DNA of 31,873 bases from the NCBI GenBank assembly GCA_046590205.1, contig JBKJTT010000034.1:1-31873 (forward strand), written 5' to 3'. The translations under genes were made by a program, and so were the position numbers. Position 1 is the first letter of the stretch. Each line of letters begins with the position of its first letter. The notes under the pieces are model-generated. The model was not told the DNA's origin and made no database searches. It saw only the letters and a program-made list of their open reading frames with translations. This document shows, piece by piece, positions 17,487 through 25,575 of the stretch. Source of the DNA: DATDEW01 sp046590205. Lineage in GTDB: Bacteria; Bacteroidota; Ignavibacteria; Palsa-1295.

Positions 17487-19294
17487 TTGTTCACTACCAC
17501 TTTACGAATTGCATTACTTGTGATGATAGTATAAATACCATTCGGCAGCTTCGAGAAATCAAGTGTATTCTCTCCAACAAATAACTCGCCCGAAAGCACC
17601 TCGCTTCCAAATACATTTATAACAACGTACGAAGTTTCACCGGGCGATGCAATATAGAGTATTCCCCGAGTTGGATTAGGATAGACAGAATACGATAGCT
17701 CGTTCTCTTCGCTTACTGATACTATTGGGTCTTTATACCCTGTACCTGTCAGCGTTATGAATGTCCGACCGAGATTTGTCCAAAGTGCGGCAGACTCAAG
17801 GAAGTCACCTTCGCCCTTCGGTATGAATTCGATACCGACACCAATATTCTTACCGGGAAGTACATGTATAGGATAGGTCTTCTCTTCAATACGAAACAAA
17901 GCCGGAAAACTTGACTTGAGCGAGTCGATACGCAGCGTATCACAACCTATATTCACAATGTAGAGAGTATCTTTTTTTAGTACATCTACTTTTATACTTC
18001 CATACGAAAGTAATTCTTTCGGCAATGAAAGCACAGCATCATCAGATATTCCTTCGGCATAGAGAACAATTTCCTTCGACTCCTGAAGTCCGGTATTGGT
18101 TGAGTGATAGACAAGCCGAAGCAGCGCACTATCAGTGCCGATATACTTCGCGCGAAACGTACCTCCAAATGATACTTCCGTATCAGAGATAGTTTTTGGA
18201 GAGGATGAGAACGTAAACGCCACACTTGGTTTGCGAAGCACGAGTGAATCAATAACGATTTCATTGCAAAGATCATATCGCACTTTCAGATCAAATGTTG
18301 TTGGCGCAGAACCGTTGCAAACGGAGTTAGTAACCGCACTATCTGCCCTAAAGAGAACATAGTTAGAAACGGAGTCAGGTATCGTCCCATCACATCCATC
18401 ACGCGAGACAGAAAGTATCCCGCTTCTATCAAGCCAGAAGAATGTCGAGCCCCTATCGAGTATCACACATTTTACATATCGGTAGGATGAAAAAATCGCG
18501 CTCCCAACTTCTTGTAGATATTTTCCTTGCGATGTGGAGCGGTACATCTCAAGATGTTCCGAAGAATCAGGTCCTATATAGAATGTACCGGAGCAATCCT
18601 TTGTACCGAAGATAGCCCCAGATGTACTGAAAAAGAAGATACTTGTTATCGGTAAAAACGTTTTCCCGCCGTCAAGTGAGCGTAGCGGGAGCTTTGCACC
18701 GATATACAGTATTGCATTTGCTGTATCATAATAAAGCGATTGTCCTATACGAACAGTATCTATAACAACACTCCAATCTTTGCCGCTATTATCAGATCGG
18801 TACAAAGTATTCTTCCCAAGTGCATACGATGTTTGAGCAGATACGATGGCAACATCACGTACTGAATCTGATGCAGGGATACCAGATGATTGTAGGAAGT
18901 TTCCACCTGACCTATACCAAACATCCAAACCTCGTGAGATAAAGATCTGCTCGTCGCGAGCAGTAATAACTCGTGAATAAACAGCATCTAATATCTTAGT
19001 CCACGAAGACCAACCTGTCGATGATTGATAAATACCATCGCCTTTGATAGAGGCATAGGCAATATTTTTGTCTTTTATGACTATGGAATTTACTTCGCCT
19101 GTGGGGATAAGTACGCCAAGGAATGTGCCGTTATCCCATTTGCCGAGGACGCGGGCTGCATCGTTGGTGGCAATAAGCCCGAGCCGCGTCGTGAGCATAT
19201 CGAAGGAGCTGACCTTGCGGTCCTCGATAATGCTCCATGATGCAGTCGCGCGAAGTGCGAAAAGGCTTAGTATGAGTATAAGTAAAGACCTCAC
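17483..19294 (-). CDS. secreted BNR-like protein with T9SS sorting domain
   Basis: 603 aa. The start is a GTG at 19294; no in-frame ATG exists before an upstream stop, and this start gives a normal signal peptide (MRSLLILILSLFALRATAS). The N-terminal half holds divergent BNR-like repeats (TLYRSDNSGKDW, GIYQSSTGWSSW). About residues 295-400 and 410-510 are two Ig-like modules similar to those of the next gene, the first with a cysteine pair. The last ~70 residues (VYPNPTRGILYI to RKVVVNK) are a type A T9SS sorting domain. It overlaps the 1120-aa gene by 4 nt and lies 51 nt after the flavin oxidoreductase gene on the same strand. Confidence 0.88.
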   Translation of the reverse strand: MRSLLILILSLFALRATASWSIIEDRKVSSFDMLTTRLGLIATNDAARVLGKWDNGTFLGVLIPTGEVNSIVIKDKNIAYASIKGDGIYQSSTGWSSWTKILDAVYSRVITARDEQIFISRGLDVWYRSGGNFLQSSGIPASDSVRDVAIVSAQTSYALGKNTLYRSDNSGKDWSVVIDTVRIGQSLYYDTANAILYIGAKLPLRSLDGGKTFLPITSIFFFSTSGAIFGTKDCSGTFYIGPDSSEHLEMYRSTSQGKYLQEVGSAIFSSYRYVKCVILDRGSTFFWLDRSGILSVSRDGCDGTIPDSVSNYVLFRADSAVTNSVCNGSAPTTFDLKVRYDLCNEIVIDSLVLRKPSVAFTFSSSPKTISDTEVSFGGTFRAKYIGTDSALLRLVYHSTNTGLQESKEIVLYAEGISDDAVLSLPKELLSYGSIKVDVLKKDTLYIVNIGCDTLRIDSLKSSFPALFRIEEKTYPIHVLPGKNIGVGIEFIPKGEGDFLESAALWTNLGRTFITLTGTGYKDPIVSVSEENELSYSVYPNPTRGILYIASPGETSYVVINVFGSEVLSGELFVGENTLDFSKLPNGIYTIITSNAIRKVVVNK

Positions 19295-19345
19295 TACTAA
19301 TAAAACGCATATCTGCTAAGAGAGTTACCGAAGAATACTAATTAC

Positions 19346-20785
19346 CTATACCTCGATCATTATCGGCATTTCGGCATAGATAATGTTAGATTTCTCGCTT
19401 TTGTTACCGGCGAGGTCGTAAGCAAAAATATAGTATTGGTATCTTCTGCCACTCATTGCGAGGTTATCGGTGTACATTGACGTGCCGACGGTGTAGATAT
19501 GATCGAATGACTTACCGTTATTTTCCGAACGCCATATTTCGTACCCTGCGACCTTTTCATTGTCAGTTGCTTGCTCCCAATTGAGGCGAATTTGGTTCGT
19601 TCGTACTAATACTTTGAGTGGTTCAGGGGATTTCCACTTCGGCGCTTCGGTATCTTCCGAGTACGGGGCATGCTCGAATTCCTTCGGCCATAAACCGCAG
19701 ACAACTTTATGGAATGTCTCATCAAGCGCCTTGCAGACGTTCCAATAGATACAGGTTACTATCGTATTCCGTTTGCCTTCTTTTATCTTCTTGATGATAT
19801 CCGGATCGGCGAGCAGACCGCGAGCCATTCCGATGAGGTCGCCCTTACCTTGCTGCAACGTTTCTTCTGCCTGTTCGGGAGTTGATATTTTTCCTGTTGC
19901 AATGACGGGTGTATCTAGCCCTGCATTTCGGAGTGCCTTGCGTGCAGCTTCCGGCATGTGAAGGTTATATCCATCGGGGTATTCGGCAGGGGGCATACAT
20001 CTATCGCCGGAATATCCTGTATAAGGATAGAGAACTTCGCCATCCTTATGAACTGCATCCTCGAACTTTCCGCCAGCGGAGAGCGAAATATAATCCACAC
20101 CTGCTTCTGCCATACGGACTGCTATCTGTGCTGATTCAAGCGTTGTATATCCTCCCTTAATACATTCTTCACCAAGGAAGCGGACACCGATAGGGAAATC
20201 ATCGCCGACCATTCGCTTGACTTCTTTCACAACAGCAAGCGGAGCGCGTAAGCGGTTCTCAAGTGATTTACCGCCAAACTCATCTGGACGTTTGTTCTTC
20301 TTTGATAAGAACGAACTCATCGTGTAGGCATGAGCCATGTGCATCTCAATTCCGTCATAGCCGCATTCCCTTGCGCGAAGTGCTGCCTGTCCGTACTGCT
20401 CGATGATGAGCTTAATATCTTCTTTGGAAAGGTCCTCTATCTTCTGTCTCCAGCCGGAGCGGGCGATCTTCAGGAAGTGGATGATCTGCGGCATGACCTT
20501 CGAGTCGCTTGTATCATGGACTCGTTTTGCAAGGTCGGTGAGTCCCGGCTTGAAGGTATCATCGCTGATACGAAGGAGCGGGCCGGATTTCGCGCCATGA
20601 ACTGCCATCGCCTCGACAACGATAAGCCCAACCTGCCCCTTGGCAAAGCGGACATAGCGATCGGTGATTTCCTGATTGACCAAGCCATCCTCGCCTGATA
20701 GGCGCGTCACCATTGCCGGTACAACAAGCCGGTTTGGTAAGGTCATCCCTTTTATCTGGAATGGAGATAGAAGTTGTTCGTACAT
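19346..20785 (-). CDS. Old Yellow Enzyme-type NADH:flavin oxidoreductase fused to a fibronectin type III domain
   Basis: 479 aa. Residues 1-370 are an FMN-binding TIM barrel of the OYE/2,4-dienoyl-CoA reductase family: LPNRLVVPAM (16-25), HMAHAYTMSSFLS (149-161) with the family-typical His and Tyr, FGGKSLENR (170-178), SLSAGG (234-239) and GMARGLLADPD (319-329). The iron-sulfur region of dienoyl-CoA reductase is only partly kept: Cys345, Cys351 and Cys363 remain, the second cysteine is replaced by Trp348 and the spacing is one residue shorter, so a 4Fe-4S cluster is doubtful. In place of the C-terminal FAD/NAD(P) domain is a fibronectin III-like domain (about 385-475: NQIRLNWEQATDNEKVAGYE, YQYYIFAYDLAGNKS). 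There is no signal peptide. It probably reduces an activated alkene using NAD(P)H, substrate unknown. It lies 43 nt after the RDD gene. Confidence 0.9.
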   Translation of the reverse strand: MYEQLLSPFQIKGMTLPNRLVVPAMVTRLSGEDGLVNQEITDRYVRFAKGQVGLIVVEAMAVHGAKSGPLLRISDDTFKPGLTDLAKRVHDTSDSKVMPQIIHFLKIARSGWRQKIEDLSKEDIKLIIEQYGQAALRARECGYDGIEMHMAHAYTMSSFLSKKNKRPDEFGGKSLENRLRAPLAVVKEVKRMVGDDFPIGVRFLGEECIKGGYTTLESAQIAVRMAEAGVDYISLSAGGKFEDAVHKDGEVLYPYTGYSGDRCMPPAEYPDGYNLHMPEAARKALRNAGLDTPVIATGKISTPEQAEETLQQGKGDLIGMARGLLADPDIIKKIKEGKRNTIVTCIYWNVCKALDETFHKVVCGLWPKEFEHAPYSEDTEAPKWKSPEPLKVLVRTNQIRLNWEQATDNEKVAGYEIWRSENNGKSFDHIYTVGTSMYTDNLAMSGRRYQYYIFAYDLAGNKSEKSNIIYAEMPIMIEV

Positions 20786-20828
20786 AGGGAGGGTATAACC
20801 CGTTTACGGGAAGTTCTATTTCTGATTT

Positions 20829-21992
20829 TTATTGAGGGATGGCTTCTTCTTGTACCTTCTTCACCACCACTGAATTCGCAAGTATATCATGAATCGCTCT
20901 GCGACGTTCGTTGCCAAGCATGGTGATGAGTTCAGCAAGCGCCCAAATACCAACTAAGTTATCAATTATTCGTAATACAGAATCTTCATGTACTATCAAC
21001 TCATCACCTGAACCAAATATAACTATCATGTAAGCAATGCCTATGCACTCTGCTATAATATAGGGAAGATCGCGAATTACAGCTCGTTTTATACCAATAA
21101 AGTTTTGTTCGTCATCACCGTCTAAGACAGTAATTCCCATCGCTTTTTTACCAAGTGTTCCACCATGTATCCCTGTCAAATATACAGAATAAACAATATA
21201 GATGAGTGGACTGATGGTCGACAAAATTAGAGTAGAGCTTAGAAGACCTTTGTTATATGACTGGAGGTAAGCAGAAAGAGATTTCTCGCCTATCCCAACA
21301 TGTTCGTATAAGAAAAGATAGTCGAGAGCGAAAATAGGTATTGAAATAATAATACTGTCTATAATACTTGCCCAAAATCTGCGCCAGAAGGTTTTGTATT
21401 TTTCGTGAATTGCATTCATATTGTTATTTCCTTGCACTTTCTTAAAAATTACTACTGAACCTGAAAGGTTATCATGTGGGCCTTTTCCTTTATTATCTGA
21501 CTGTGTGGTGATTATTAGAATAATCAGCCAAAGACAAGTACCCGATATACTTAGTATATCTGCCGTTTTTTCCGCCTGTGATTTGCCAAATATCCAAGTA
21601 GTCATATCTGCTACTTGTAGCATCATCTTATCCTCAGAATAAAACGTGATAATTAGATATAACAAGGGTATCAAATTGATACCCATAGGAATCAGTTCTC
21701 TTTTAAATGACTGATAGAGGGTTAGCTTTTGAACTTCATCATTCTCAAGTAAGATAATGTTAGTTGCTTTTTTCCCCATGGTTTGTCCAACTGTCGAATG
21801 TGAGAAAATTCTGTAACAAAACCATGTCGCAAAACTAACAGAATAAAAGATTATTACAGCTATGTATGAATGGGGATTTGTAAAAATCAGCTTATGAATT
21901 ATAGTAATAGGTACGACTATAATTACTATGTCTATCATGTATGCCCAGAAACGAGGCCAGAGTGTCTTGTATTTTGGGTCAACAGCTTCCAT
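20829..21992 (-). CDS. RDD-family membrane protein with two tandem RDD domains
   Basis: 387 aa formed by two similar RDD domains: residues 1-191 and 192-387. Each begins with the same pattern, MEAVDPKYKTLWPRFWAYMID and its counterpart opening MNAIHEKYKTFWRRFWAS, followed by several membrane helices, a TMGKKATNI or TLGKKAMGI segment, and a terminal DNLSGSVVIFKKVQ or DILANSVVVKKVQ. The RDD signature (Arg, Asp, Asp) is visible as RFWAYMIDIV and RFWASIIDSI. Inner membrane; RDD proteins are poorly understood, with transport or ion homeostasis suggested for some. The domain boundary carries an intact internal ATG (21419) and AAGGAA ribosome site (21433-21428), suggesting fusion of two former genes. 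It has its own promoter at 22021-22050. Confidence 0.88.
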   Translation of the reverse strand: MEAVDPKYKTLWPRFWAYMIDIVIIVVPITIIHKLIFTNPHSYIAVIIFYSVSFATWFCYRIFSHSTVGQTMGKKATNIILLENDEVQKLTLYQSFKRELIPMGINLIPLLYLIITFYSEDKMMLQVADMTTWIFGKSQAEKTADILSISGTCLWLIILIITTQSDNKGKGPHDNLSGSVVIFKKVQGNNNMNAIHEKYKTFWRRFWASIIDSIIISIPIFALDYLFLYEHVGIGEKSLSAYLQSYNKGLLSSTLILSTISPLIYIVYSVYLTGIHGGTLGKKAMGITVLDGDDEQNFIGIKRAVIRDLPYIIAECIGIAYMIVIFGSGDELIVHEDSVLRIIDNLVGIWALAELITMLGNERRRAIHDILANSVVVKKVQEEAIPQ

Positions 21993-22020
21993 GTGAAAGT
22001 ATTGCGTTAAGTAATGAACT

Positions 22021-22050
22021 CAAATATACGACAATTTTACTACTTAACAA
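22021..22050 (-). promoter_or_regulatory. promoter of the RDD gene and its operon
   Basis: On the minus strand TTG (22050-22048), 19 nt, then TATATTTG (22028-22021) matches the Bacteroidota consensus TTG-N17-23-TAnnTTTG in full. The expected transcription start is near 22014, giving a leader of about 22 nt before the ATG at 21992. It would drive the RDD gene, the flavin oxidoreductase and possibly the two T9SS genes, whose gaps are only 43, 51 and -4 nt. Confidence 0.65.
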
Positions 22051-22078
22051 GAATGAAATGAGGCAGGAGGTTAAACTC

Positions 22079-22107
22079 TATAGCCCTTGAAGGATACAAG
22101 GGCTATA
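22079..22107 (-). terminator. intrinsic-terminator-like hairpin after the CADD gene
   Basis: A perfect 11-bp stem, tatagcccttg (22079-22089) with caagggctata (22097-22107), and a 7-nt loop. On the minus strand it starts 17 nt after the stop of the CADD-like gene and is followed by gagtttaacc, a weak T-run. It separates the S9/CADD operon from the RDD promoter about 30 nt further on. Confidence 0.65.
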
Positions 22108-22124
22108 ACAAAATACAAAGGAAA

Positions 22125-22808
22125 TTACATCGGGCATTCGATGTGATTCTCGCGGACGACACCACTTAGCAAGTTGTAGTATGCTTTTGCTGTGGTGCGG
22201 GCGGCTTCGATGGCGCGCTCTTCATCTTCAGGTGAGGTGATTAGCGTTGCGAGCATATCGCGCTCTGCCTGACGGTGAAGCTCATCTGCTTCCTCATGGA
22301 CGCGGAAGAATGCCAAACCGTAATCGCTCTCGACACCATAGAACTTCTTGAGTCCGTCGATCTTCGTCTTCGAGACTTCCGGAATCTGAGACTCATATCC
22401 GTAAAGCGCTGCTACACCTTCGAGCGTAGAGCCGTTACGTGCAAGGTTCATCATCGTTGAATCAAGCTCGGATGTTTCTGGGTATGGAGATGAATTGCGA
22501 ACTGCGTCGCGGTCGCAGCCAAGTGCCTCGGAAAAGCGAAGCCAAAGCTCTGGGTGGTTCTCATTGCCCCACTCTTCTTCGAGCAAATTCTCAAGAAGCT
22601 GCTTGCGGACTTCCGGGTTTTCAGCGCCGGAGTGAACTGCACTAACGTAGCGAGGGAAGTTGCGCTCGAACTGGTAGTACTGCTTTGCGTACTCCTGAAG
22701 CTGTGCATTCGTCAGCGTTCCGGCATTCCATGCTTGATAGAACGGATGACTTAAAACGGCATATTCACTAATGATACCGTCAAGACGGCTGATAAAATCG
22801 TTTGACAT
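22125..22808 (-). CDS. CADD/PqqC-like di-metal enzyme, putative p-aminobenzoate synthase
   Basis: 227 aa from the ATG at 22808; the open frame runs 51 nt further up but the family begins here (MSNDFISRLDGIISEYAVLS). It belongs to the heme-oxygenase-like di-metal oxidase fold of Chlamydia CADD, about 231 aa. With a constant offset of 3 from published CADD numbering, all ligands are present: Glu78, His85, Glu139, His171, Asp175 and His178. Also present are Tyr24 and Lys149, matching the Tyr27 and Lys152 reported as the self-sacrificed tyrosine and the lysine amino donor in p-aminobenzoate formation, and Tyr138. It may therefore supply p-aminobenzoate for folate in place of PabABC. Cytosolic. 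A -7 promoter element lies 30 nt upstream, in the 47-nt gap after the preceding gene. Confidence 0.85.
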   Translation of the reverse strand: MSNDFISRLDGIISEYAVLSHPFYQAWNAGTLTNAQLQEYAKQYYQFERNFPRYVSAVHSGAENPEVRKQLLENLLEEEWGNENHPELWLRFSEALGCDRDAVRNSSPYPETSELDSTMMNLARNGSTLEGVAALYGYESQIPEVSKTKIDGLKKFYGVESDYGLAFFRVHEEADELHRQAERDMLATLITSPEDEERAIEAARTTAKAYYNLLSGVVRENHIECPM

Positions 22809-22837
22809 AATCGTACTTTCTGTTAATAAATCTAATG

Positions 22838-22845
22838 CAAATATA
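22838..22845 (-). promoter_or_regulatory. -7 promoter element before the CADD gene
   Basis: On the minus strand TATATTTG (22845-22838), followed by C, fits TAnnTTTGC and stands 30 nt before the ATG, the same distance as the -7 element of the RDD gene. No TTG was found at the expected -33 distance, so this is a weaker candidate for a CADD-specific promoter internal to the S9 operon. Confidence 0.4.
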
Positions 22846-22855
22846 CGAGGAAAAG

Positions 22856-23512
22856 TCAATAAAGTTTATGACTTATAATTTTATATGTCATAAATTCGGA
22901 ATGGAGATTGCAGGCGAGGCATTCATTAATGTCTGATATGAACTTTACGGCTACCTGTCCTATCCCGGGCACGAAGATATGTTCAAATCGCATCCGGAGG
23001 ACTATTGCACCAAAACCATCAATCAATTCAGCTTTTTGGATGATTCGTCGTGCTTTGTAACCATTATATGTCGTATCCTCACCTAATGAATACACTATTG
23101 TATTCGATGAGCCGCTTCCGACGATAGGAAGTATTCCAGTTGATACCGTTAGTGGATCAAAAGCAATGAACAGTTCAAGCGATGAATCTATAACAGGGTC
23201 GGAAACAACATCTATTTGTTCATCATTGACAGGAGAAAGGTAGAAACTACGTAGTTGGTATGGTTCGTTGAGTTCTACTTCATAGAGTGATTTACCATTA
23301 CTGCTGCTAAGATCCTTGACCGTAACGACTACTGTGTCTCTTTCAACAAAACCGCCTCTGACAAATCGCTCTCGTTCGTATCGCCACTCGTTGCCGACGG
23401 CAAGCGGAAGTACCGAAGAACCTACCCGTTCATCAATAAGGGCAACTTCATTCACACACTTCAATGATGTGAGTGATAAAACAAGGAGCAATATATAGTA
23501 TCGAATTCGCAC
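22856..23512 (-). CDS. small secreted or lipid-anchored protein of unknown function
   Basis: 218 aa, starting at a GTG (23512) only 2 nt after the stop of the S9 peptidase gene; no nearby ATG is in frame. The N-terminus is a signal sequence (MRIRYYILLLVLSLTSLKC). Cys19 could be lipidated, but Lys at -1 makes the lipobox (SLKC) poor. The mature region starts with LPLAVGNEWRYERERF, the opening seen in many Bacteroidota beta-sandwich lipoproteins, and ends with GIGQVAVKF. A CLAC cysteine pair lies near residue 200. The function is unknown; the tight spacing suggests co-expression with the peptidase. Confidence 0.75.
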   Translation of the reverse strand: MRIRYYILLLVLSLTSLKCVNEVALIDERVGSSVLPLAVGNEWRYERERFVRGGFVERDTVVVTVKDLSSSNGKSLYEVELNEPYQLRSFYLSPVNDEQIDVVSDPVIDSSLELFIAFDPLTVSTGILPIVGSGSSNTIVYSLGEDTTYNGYKARRIIQKAELIDGFGAIVLRMRFEHIFVPGIGQVAVKFISDINECLACNLHSEFMTYKIISHKLY

Positions 23513-23514
23513 TT

Positions 23515-25395
23515 CTATTTTACTACCCTATCCAAAAAATCCACCATTGCCGTTACGACCTTGATGCGGTTCTCGCGTTTGGAGAGGCCATGGCCTTCAT
23601 CAGGTAAGAGGATATACTCGACGGGAATGCCCTTCTTTTTTACTGCCTCAACTATCTGTTCGGATTCAGTATGTGGGACGCGAGGGTCATTCTTACCCTG
23701 ATAGACAAAAAGTGGTTTGCGAATTTTGTCAACATGAGTCAGCGGTGAAGTCTGCACAAGGAATACGGAGTCCTTCACAGGGTCGCCATACTCGGCAATG
23801 CGGTTCTTCTGCCGCCATGCGCCGGTATTCTTTAAGAAAGAGTGGAAGTTCGCTATGCCGAACATATCAACCCCTGCCGCCCATATTTCGGGCTGCATTG
23901 TCATCCCTGCAAGAGACATGAAGCCGCCATACGAACCACCATAGACAATGCGCTTTGTCGAGTCAACATCTTTTTGTTTTGCAAGCCAATAGGCAGCGTA
24001 GCGCATATCGTTGACGCTTGTCATACGTTTGGTGGCATTATCTGCAAGAGCATAGTCTTTGCCGTAACCAGTCGAGCCGCGAACATTCGGGACAAGGACG
24101 TTATACCCTCGTGCAAGAAAATACTGTATCTGCGAATTGAACCACGGACGTTCCTGCCCCTCGGGTCCGCCATGCATATAACAGATAACGGGTTTTTTTC
24201 CTTTGACCTTGCTTTCGTAATAGAGTGCAGGTACCATCGCTTTATCAAACGATGGGTAGCGTATTTGTTTGCATGTGATAAACGTATTTGGGTCAAGCCC
24301 TGCGTAGTTCGACTTTGTTATCCGCTGCATTGTCCCCGCGGAGCGATTGAAGATATAGATATTCCCTACCTCGATCGGCGACGTATAGTTAAATGCGATG
24401 ATATTCGCATCATCGGATATCTGAATATTGTTGATGAAGCCGCCTTCGGGAAGTTTTGGTCCGGGCAGAACCTTACCTGTCTTAAAATCAAGTATCGTCA
24501 TTTGACTGACACCCTCGACATTGCGAGTAACAATCTCGATCTCTTCATTTTTTGATACAACGATCTGATCTATCTCCGCCTTGCTTACTTCCCGTGCTAC
24601 AACTTTTGACTTCGTGTCCTCAAAATCAATATATGCTCGGTACTCGATGTCTCTGCCTTCATTGGTCGTTAAGTAAAGCCGTTTCGAATCGTTCGAGATA
24701 TGACGGATAAAATAATTTGCATTGCCTGTATGCGGCGTGAGTAGTCGCGGCTCGGCATCGGCATCCTGCGAGCGGAGGTCTTTGACAAAAAGCCAATCAT
24801 TGACTGCGCCTTCTTCGCGTGAGATAAACAAGTAACGGTTATCAGGGCTGACACCTGCAAAGTGATCCTGCTTCTTAGCCCGGTGAAGTACTTCAGGATT
24901 GCGGGTCTTTACATCCACCCGCAAAATATCGGTAAATGCTTCGTCGCGTTCGTTGGAAGTATAGTAGATGAACTTTCCGTCCTTCGAGTATCTTCCGTTA
25001 AAGATAGCTTTCGGGTTTTTGGTTACGCTGTCAACTTCACCGCCCTCGAACGGAATAATATAGAGCTGTCCCTTTTCGTCGCCGTTATTATCCTTCCGGA
25101 AAATGATGCTCTTCCCATCGGGCGAAACCTGCGCCGAAGAGACAGGGTCACTAAAATAGGTAAGCTGCTCGGGCCAGTATGCATTGCCGTCAGGGGTTGC
25201 TTTGGCAGGTATCTTCCAGAGTTGCGATGTACCCGAAACGCTCGAAGAAAAGAGTATCCATTTGCCATCAGGCGATATGGATGGTGTCCCCGCTCCGCGA
25301 AGGTTCAAATACGGTGCAAGCGAAACCGTTGCCTCCTGTGAGTGAACAGTTAGGGCAAGTAGTAGAAGCAGTGATGTAGTAAAATATCGTAACAT
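23515..25395 (-). CDS. S9-family (prolyl oligopeptidase-type) serine peptidase
   Basis: 626 aa. Signal peptide MLRYFTTSLLLLLALTVHSQ, so it acts in the periplasm or outside. Residues ~30-360 form the seven-bladed beta-propeller with PD40/TolB-like repeats (SPDGKWILFSSSVSG, SPDGKSIIFRKD, SKDGKFIYYTSNE). The C-terminal alpha/beta-hydrolase domain has the complete triad: Ser488 in GGSYGGF, Asp570 in GKNDPRVP and His602 in DEGHGL, plus the oxyanion segment MHGGPEGQ. It cleaves short peptides, often after proline or as a dipeptidyl/acyl-peptidase; the exact specificity cannot be assigned. It is the first gene of an operon with the 218-aa protein and the CADD homologue. The nearest promoter candidate is inside repeat B, about 320 nt upstream. 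Confidence 0.93.
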   Translation of the reverse strand: MLRYFTTSLLLLLALTVHSQEATVSLAPYLNLRGAGTPSISPDGKWILFSSSVSGTSQLWKIPAKATPDGNAYWPEQLTYFSDPVSSAQVSPDGKSIIFRKDNNGDEKGQLYIIPFEGGEVDSVTKNPKAIFNGRYSKDGKFIYYTSNERDEAFTDILRVDVKTRNPEVLHRAKKQDHFAGVSPDNRYLFISREEGAVNDWLFVKDLRSQDADAEPRLLTPHTGNANYFIRHISNDSKRLYLTTNEGRDIEYRAYIDFEDTKSKVVAREVSKAEIDQIVVSKNEEIEIVTRNVEGVSQMTILDFKTGKVLPGPKLPEGGFINNIQISDDANIIAFNYTSPIEVGNIYIFNRSAGTMQRITKSNYAGLDPNTFITCKQIRYPSFDKAMVPALYYESKVKGKKPVICYMHGGPEGQERPWFNSQIQYFLARGYNVLVPNVRGSTGYGKDYALADNATKRMTSVNDMRYAAYWLAKQKDVDSTKRIVYGGSYGGFMSLAGMTMQPEIWAAGVDMFGIANFHSFLKNTGAWRQKNRIAEYGDPVKDSVFLVQTSPLTHVDKIRKPLFVYQGKNDPRVPHTESEQIVEAVKKKGIPVEYILLPDEGHGLSKRENRIKVVTAMVDFLDRVVK

Positions 25396-25575
25396 GGATA
25401 GTATACAACATTATGGAGGAAGGATAGTTTAAGGTTTATTCTGAAGCATTGAGGGGTGTAATGTACGTAATTTTCCTCTGTAAGTCATATATAAATCAAC
25501 ATTATCACTGTGCACTCCTCCGCTTTTGGCGGAAGCTGAAAGTATCAAGCTCAAAGCGTAAAGGGGATGGGGAAT

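Noticed and set aside
23842..24555. 237-codon plus-strand ORF antisense to the S9 peptidase
   Set aside because: It lies fully opposite a gene with intact catalytic motifs, shows no recognisable domain or start context, and is a frame shadow.
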